Source of the DNA: Gemmatimonadota bacterium
GTDB taxonomy: Bacteria > Gemmatimonadota > Gemmatimonadetes > Longimicrobiales > Gaopeijiaceae
Assembly: GCA_029879725.1 (NCBI GenBank)
Contig: JAOUPR010000042.1
Span: forward strand, 1 to 33,419
Direction of reading: 5' to 3'
DNA length: 33,419 nt
Within the stretch, counting starts at the first letter, position 1; each line of letters starts with the position of its first letter. A model generated the notes under the pieces. The model was not told where the DNA came from and searched no databases. It saw nothing but the letters and a program-made list of their open reading frames with translations. This document shows positions 31,853-33,419 of this stretch, piece by piece. A program made the position numbers and the translations under genes.

Positions 31853-32328
31853 CTTTTCGACGCCGAGCGAGTTCTGCCCTTCCGATGGGAGTCCTCCTCC
31901 TCGTCGTTGCGGGCTGTACCCCGCGCGGACAGAGCTCAGCGACATGGGAGCAGATGCTGTCCGATTCTCTGGGATCGGAGGGAAGTCTGCCGAAGCTGGT
32001 TCTGCTCATCGCGCCCGAAGACTGCCTCGGTTGCCGGATTCCGGTGAAGGAGATCCGGGAGTTGATCCGGTCGGGGGTGGCCGACCCAACGGTGCACGTA
32101 TTCGTGCGCGAAGGACATCTCGAAGTAGTCCGAGCGCACTTCACGCGGGAGCGAGTTCACGTGCGCATGCACACATTCTCGCGACGAGACGTCGAACGGA
32201 TCCCAGAAGATCTCACGTTCCCGACCTTGGCGGTGGTACGTGGAGGCGGCGTCGTGGCGCATTGGGATTTGAGTGAAGATGACGCCTCGTCCGTTGCGGA
32301 CAGCGTGGCGTCATGGCTGACATCCTGA
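31849..32328 (+). CDS. Thioredoxin-fold lipoprotein with CxxC site
   Basis: The 159-residue product has a signal peptide and lipobox (VVAGC, Cys23). A compact thioredoxin-like domain follows: a first strand LPKLVLLIAP, the redox motif DCLGC (Cys59 and Cys62) at the start of a helix, a middle strand VHVFV, and DLTFPTLAVV with the cis-proline expected opposite the active site. The CLGC dipeptide is unlike that of classic thioredoxin (CGPC) and DsbA (CPHC), so oxidising or reducing direction cannot be predicted. It is translated with the propeller gene through a 4-base overlap (ATGA at 31849-31852). A natural partner would be the Cys-rich peptide of the same cassette, whose disulfides it could make or repair; this is inference. 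Confidence 0.8.
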   Translation: MTFRRRASSALPMGVLLLVVAGCTPRGQSSATWEQMLSDSLGSEGSLPKLVLLIAPEDCLGCRIPVKEIRELIRSGVADPTVHVFVREGHLEVVRAHFTRERVHVRMHTFSRRDVERIPEDLTFPTLAVVRGGGVVAHWDLSEDDASSVADSVASWLTS

Positions 32329-32370
32329 CGGAGTCGTCCAGGGCTCTCCCGTTCCTGGGATCCCGCTGGC

Positions 32371-33063
32371 TCACCCCCCCCTGCGCTTCTCCAGCGCTTC
32401 GGCCACCGCTCCCCACTCCACTCCCGCTCCGCGCAGAGCCGCCACCAGGTGATAGACCAGGTCCGCCGCCTCCTCGGGGATGCGTTCCGCGTCACCCTTG
32501 GCCAGCGCCGTCACCAGCTCGGCGGTCTCTTCGCCCAGCTTCTTCAGGCGGAGGTTCTCGTCGTCCAGGAGTCGAACCGTGTAGGACCCCTCGGGCCGCT
32601 CCTTCTGGCGGCGGGCCAGCGTGGCGTCCAGGACGGCAAGTGCGTCGGTGTGGGCTTGGGTGTGGCTCGCGTTCCCCGGGTCGCCCGGTCCGGATATCGA
32701 CGCGGAGATCGCCGCGGGCGCCGCTCCCTCCCCGAAGCAGGTGGGCTCGCCGGTGTGGCACGCCGGTCCGGTGGGACGCACCCGCGCCAGGACCGTGTCA
32801 CCGTCGCAGTCCGCGTGGAGGGAGACGACGTGGAGGGTGTTTCCACTCGTCTCGCCCTTCCGCCACGGAGCCTGGCGGGAGCGGGACCAGAAGTGGGCGA
32901 CGCCGGTGTCCAGGGTGGCGGCCAGGGCCTGGTGGTTCGCGTACGCCACCATGAGCACGGCACCCGTGTCCGCGTCCTGGGCCACCATGGGGACGAGCCC
33001 CCCTCCCTTGGCCAGGTCCAGCGCGTCGAGATCGGCGACGTCGCGCAGCGTGCGGTCGGTCAT
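32371..33063 (-). CDS. hisIE: Phosphoribosyl-AMP cyclohydrolase / phosphoribosyl-ATP pyrophosphatase
   Basis: The 230-residue bifunctional enzyme catalyses steps two and three of histidine synthesis. The N-terminal HisI half has [31 protein letters not shown], the metal-binding DCDGD and [10 protein letters not shown]. The C-terminal HisE half (about residues 140-230) has [17 protein letters not shown] and [14 protein letters not shown], the helical nucleotide pyrophosphohydrolase core. Both halves look intact. The ATG at 33063 overlaps the hisF stop (ATGA), so the two are coupled. The stop is 42 bases from the end of the accessory cassette on the opposite strand, which marks the right cassette boundary. 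Confidence 0.96.
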   Translation of the reverse strand: MTDRTLRDVADLDALDLAKGGGLVPMVAQDADTGAVLMVAYANHQALAATLDTGVAHFWSRSRQAPWRKGETSGNTLHVVSLHADCDGDTVLARVRPTGPACHTGEPTCFGEGAAPAAISASISGPGDPGNASHTQAHTDALAVLDATLARRQKERPEGSYTVRLLDDENLRLKKLGEETAELVTALAKGDAERIPEEAADLVYHLVAALRGAGVEWGAVAEALEKRRGG

Positions 33064-33419
33064 GCGGCCTCCTTCCCCGGGGCGGGTACGGGACGAACGT
33101 TCACGCCCCAATGGGTCAGCGCGGTCTTCAACTCGACCACGGTGGTGAGTCCGTCGTGGAGGATCCCCGCCACCAGGGCGGCGGACGCGCCTCCTTCCGT
33201 GAAGGCGTCGCGGAGATGTTCGGCGGATCCGGCTCCCCCCGACGCGATGACCGGGACGGGCACCGCGGACGACACGGCCCGGGTGAGCTCCAACGCGTAG
33301 CCGGTGCGCGCGCCGTCCTGGTCGATGGAGGTGAGGAGGATCTCTCCGGCTCCGCGATCGCGACACTCCCTCGCCCACGCCACCGCTTCCAGCCCGGTGG
33401 GCTTCGATCCCCCGTGGGT
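33060..33419 (-). CDS. hisF: Imidazole glycerol phosphate synthase cyclase subunit (3' part)
   Basis: The last 119 residues of HisF are present and the 5' end lies beyond the window. The fragment begins [16 protein letters not shown], then [19 protein letters not shown] with the catalytic Asp of the second half-barrel, [15 protein letters not shown] (a phosphate-binding loop) and a final [11 protein letters not shown]. These are the C-terminal strands of the (beta/alpha)8 barrel that closes the imidazole ring and makes AICAR, using ammonia from HisH. Together with hisIE it shows a his operon transcribed leftwards into the window. Confidence 0.95.
   Translation of the reverse strand, partial: THGGSKPTGLEAVAWARECRDRGAGEILLTSIDQDGARTGYALELTRAVSSAVPVPVIASGGAGSAEHLRDAFTEGGASAALVAGILHDGLTTVVELKTALTHWGVNVRPVPAPGKEAA

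Larger units (their letters stand above)
27491..32330. other. Lower-GC accessory cassette between glpD and the his genes
   Basis: From the end of glpD to just before hisIE the base and codon use changes: sample counts give 33 G+C of 60 at 28561-28620 against 41 of 60 at 26041-26100. It holds six genes on one strand: ABC ATPase, permease, regulator, peptide, propeller lipoprotein and thioredoxin-like lipoprotein. No integrase, insertion sequence or terminal repeat is visible, so horizontal transfer is an inference from composition and gene content. The 140 bases before the first gene contain only weak promoter-like boxes (for example TTGCGC at 27534 and TAATCC at 27557). Confidence 0.6.

Noticed and set aside
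1..33419. tRNA, rRNA, CRISPR, insertion sequences
   Set aside because: No tRNA-like T-loop context, rRNA sequence, regular repeat-spacer pattern, transposase or terminal inverted repeats were seen in the intergenic intervals.

Overview
The window is GC-rich bacterial DNA from a Gram-negative organism: it carries waaA for lipopolysaccharide core synthesis, and several products have lipoprotein signal peptides. A long sortilin/VPS10-type Asp-box protein, a 6-bladed beta-propeller lipoprotein, a PadR operon with an anti-sigma-like membrane partner and a Lys/Ala-rich histone H1-like protein together suggest Gemmatimonadota or a near relative. That assignment is inference; no rRNA or tRNA gene lies in the window to test it.

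Layout. 1-3.5 kb: the 5' end of an alpha/beta hydrolase gene diverges from a PadR-regulated operon (PadR, membrane partner, MotA/TolQ/ExbB-like protein), followed by a MOP-superfamily (MATE/ANKH-like) transporter. 3.6-8.2 kb: a large secreted Asp-box beta-propeller protein, then an outer-membrane beta-barrel with an N-terminal CxxCH haem site (Cyc2-like). 8.3-13.2 kb: a hybrid sensor kinase with two receivers and an HPt domain, a convergent histone H1-like gene, and divergent from that a SprT-like metalloprotease. 13.2-20.2 kb, minus strand: tkt, leuS, a PF10023-type aminopeptidase lipoprotein, an SPFH/band-7 protein and a 65-residue protein, with 4-base stop/start overlaps inside two of the pairs. 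20.2-24 kb, plus strand: waaA, a rhodanese and a lipoprotein fusing a DUF4015-type glycosidase-like domain to an alpha/beta hydrolase. 24-27.5 kb: an MsbA/MdlB-type ABC exporter divergent from glpD. 32.4-33.4 kb: hisIE and the 3' part of hisF.

Between glpD and the his genes lies an accessory cassette (about 27.6-32.3 kb) of visibly lower GC. It encodes an ABC ATPase resembling the LanF/BcrA peptide-resistance group, its permease, an AraC-type regulator, a 75-residue secreted-looking peptide with a Cys-rich tail, a beta-propeller lipoprotein and a thioredoxin-fold lipoprotein with a CxxC site. The peptide has the strongest ribosome binding site of the group and is followed by a strong hairpin, so it is probably made in excess over the lipoproteins downstream. 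I infer a secreted disulfide-bonded peptide system with its own ABC export or immunity pump.

The most striking signal is a perfect (TC)9 tract at 29520-29537, four bases after an ATG (29516). In this sequence that ATG runs into a stop after nine codons. Adding one TC unit, or removing two, would join it in frame to the regulator, through a segment that is open but has no start codon of its own and that completes a receiver-like first beta-strand. This looks like a phase-variable ON/OFF switch caught in the OFF state and controlling the peptide cassette; a sequencing error in the tract is the main alternative.
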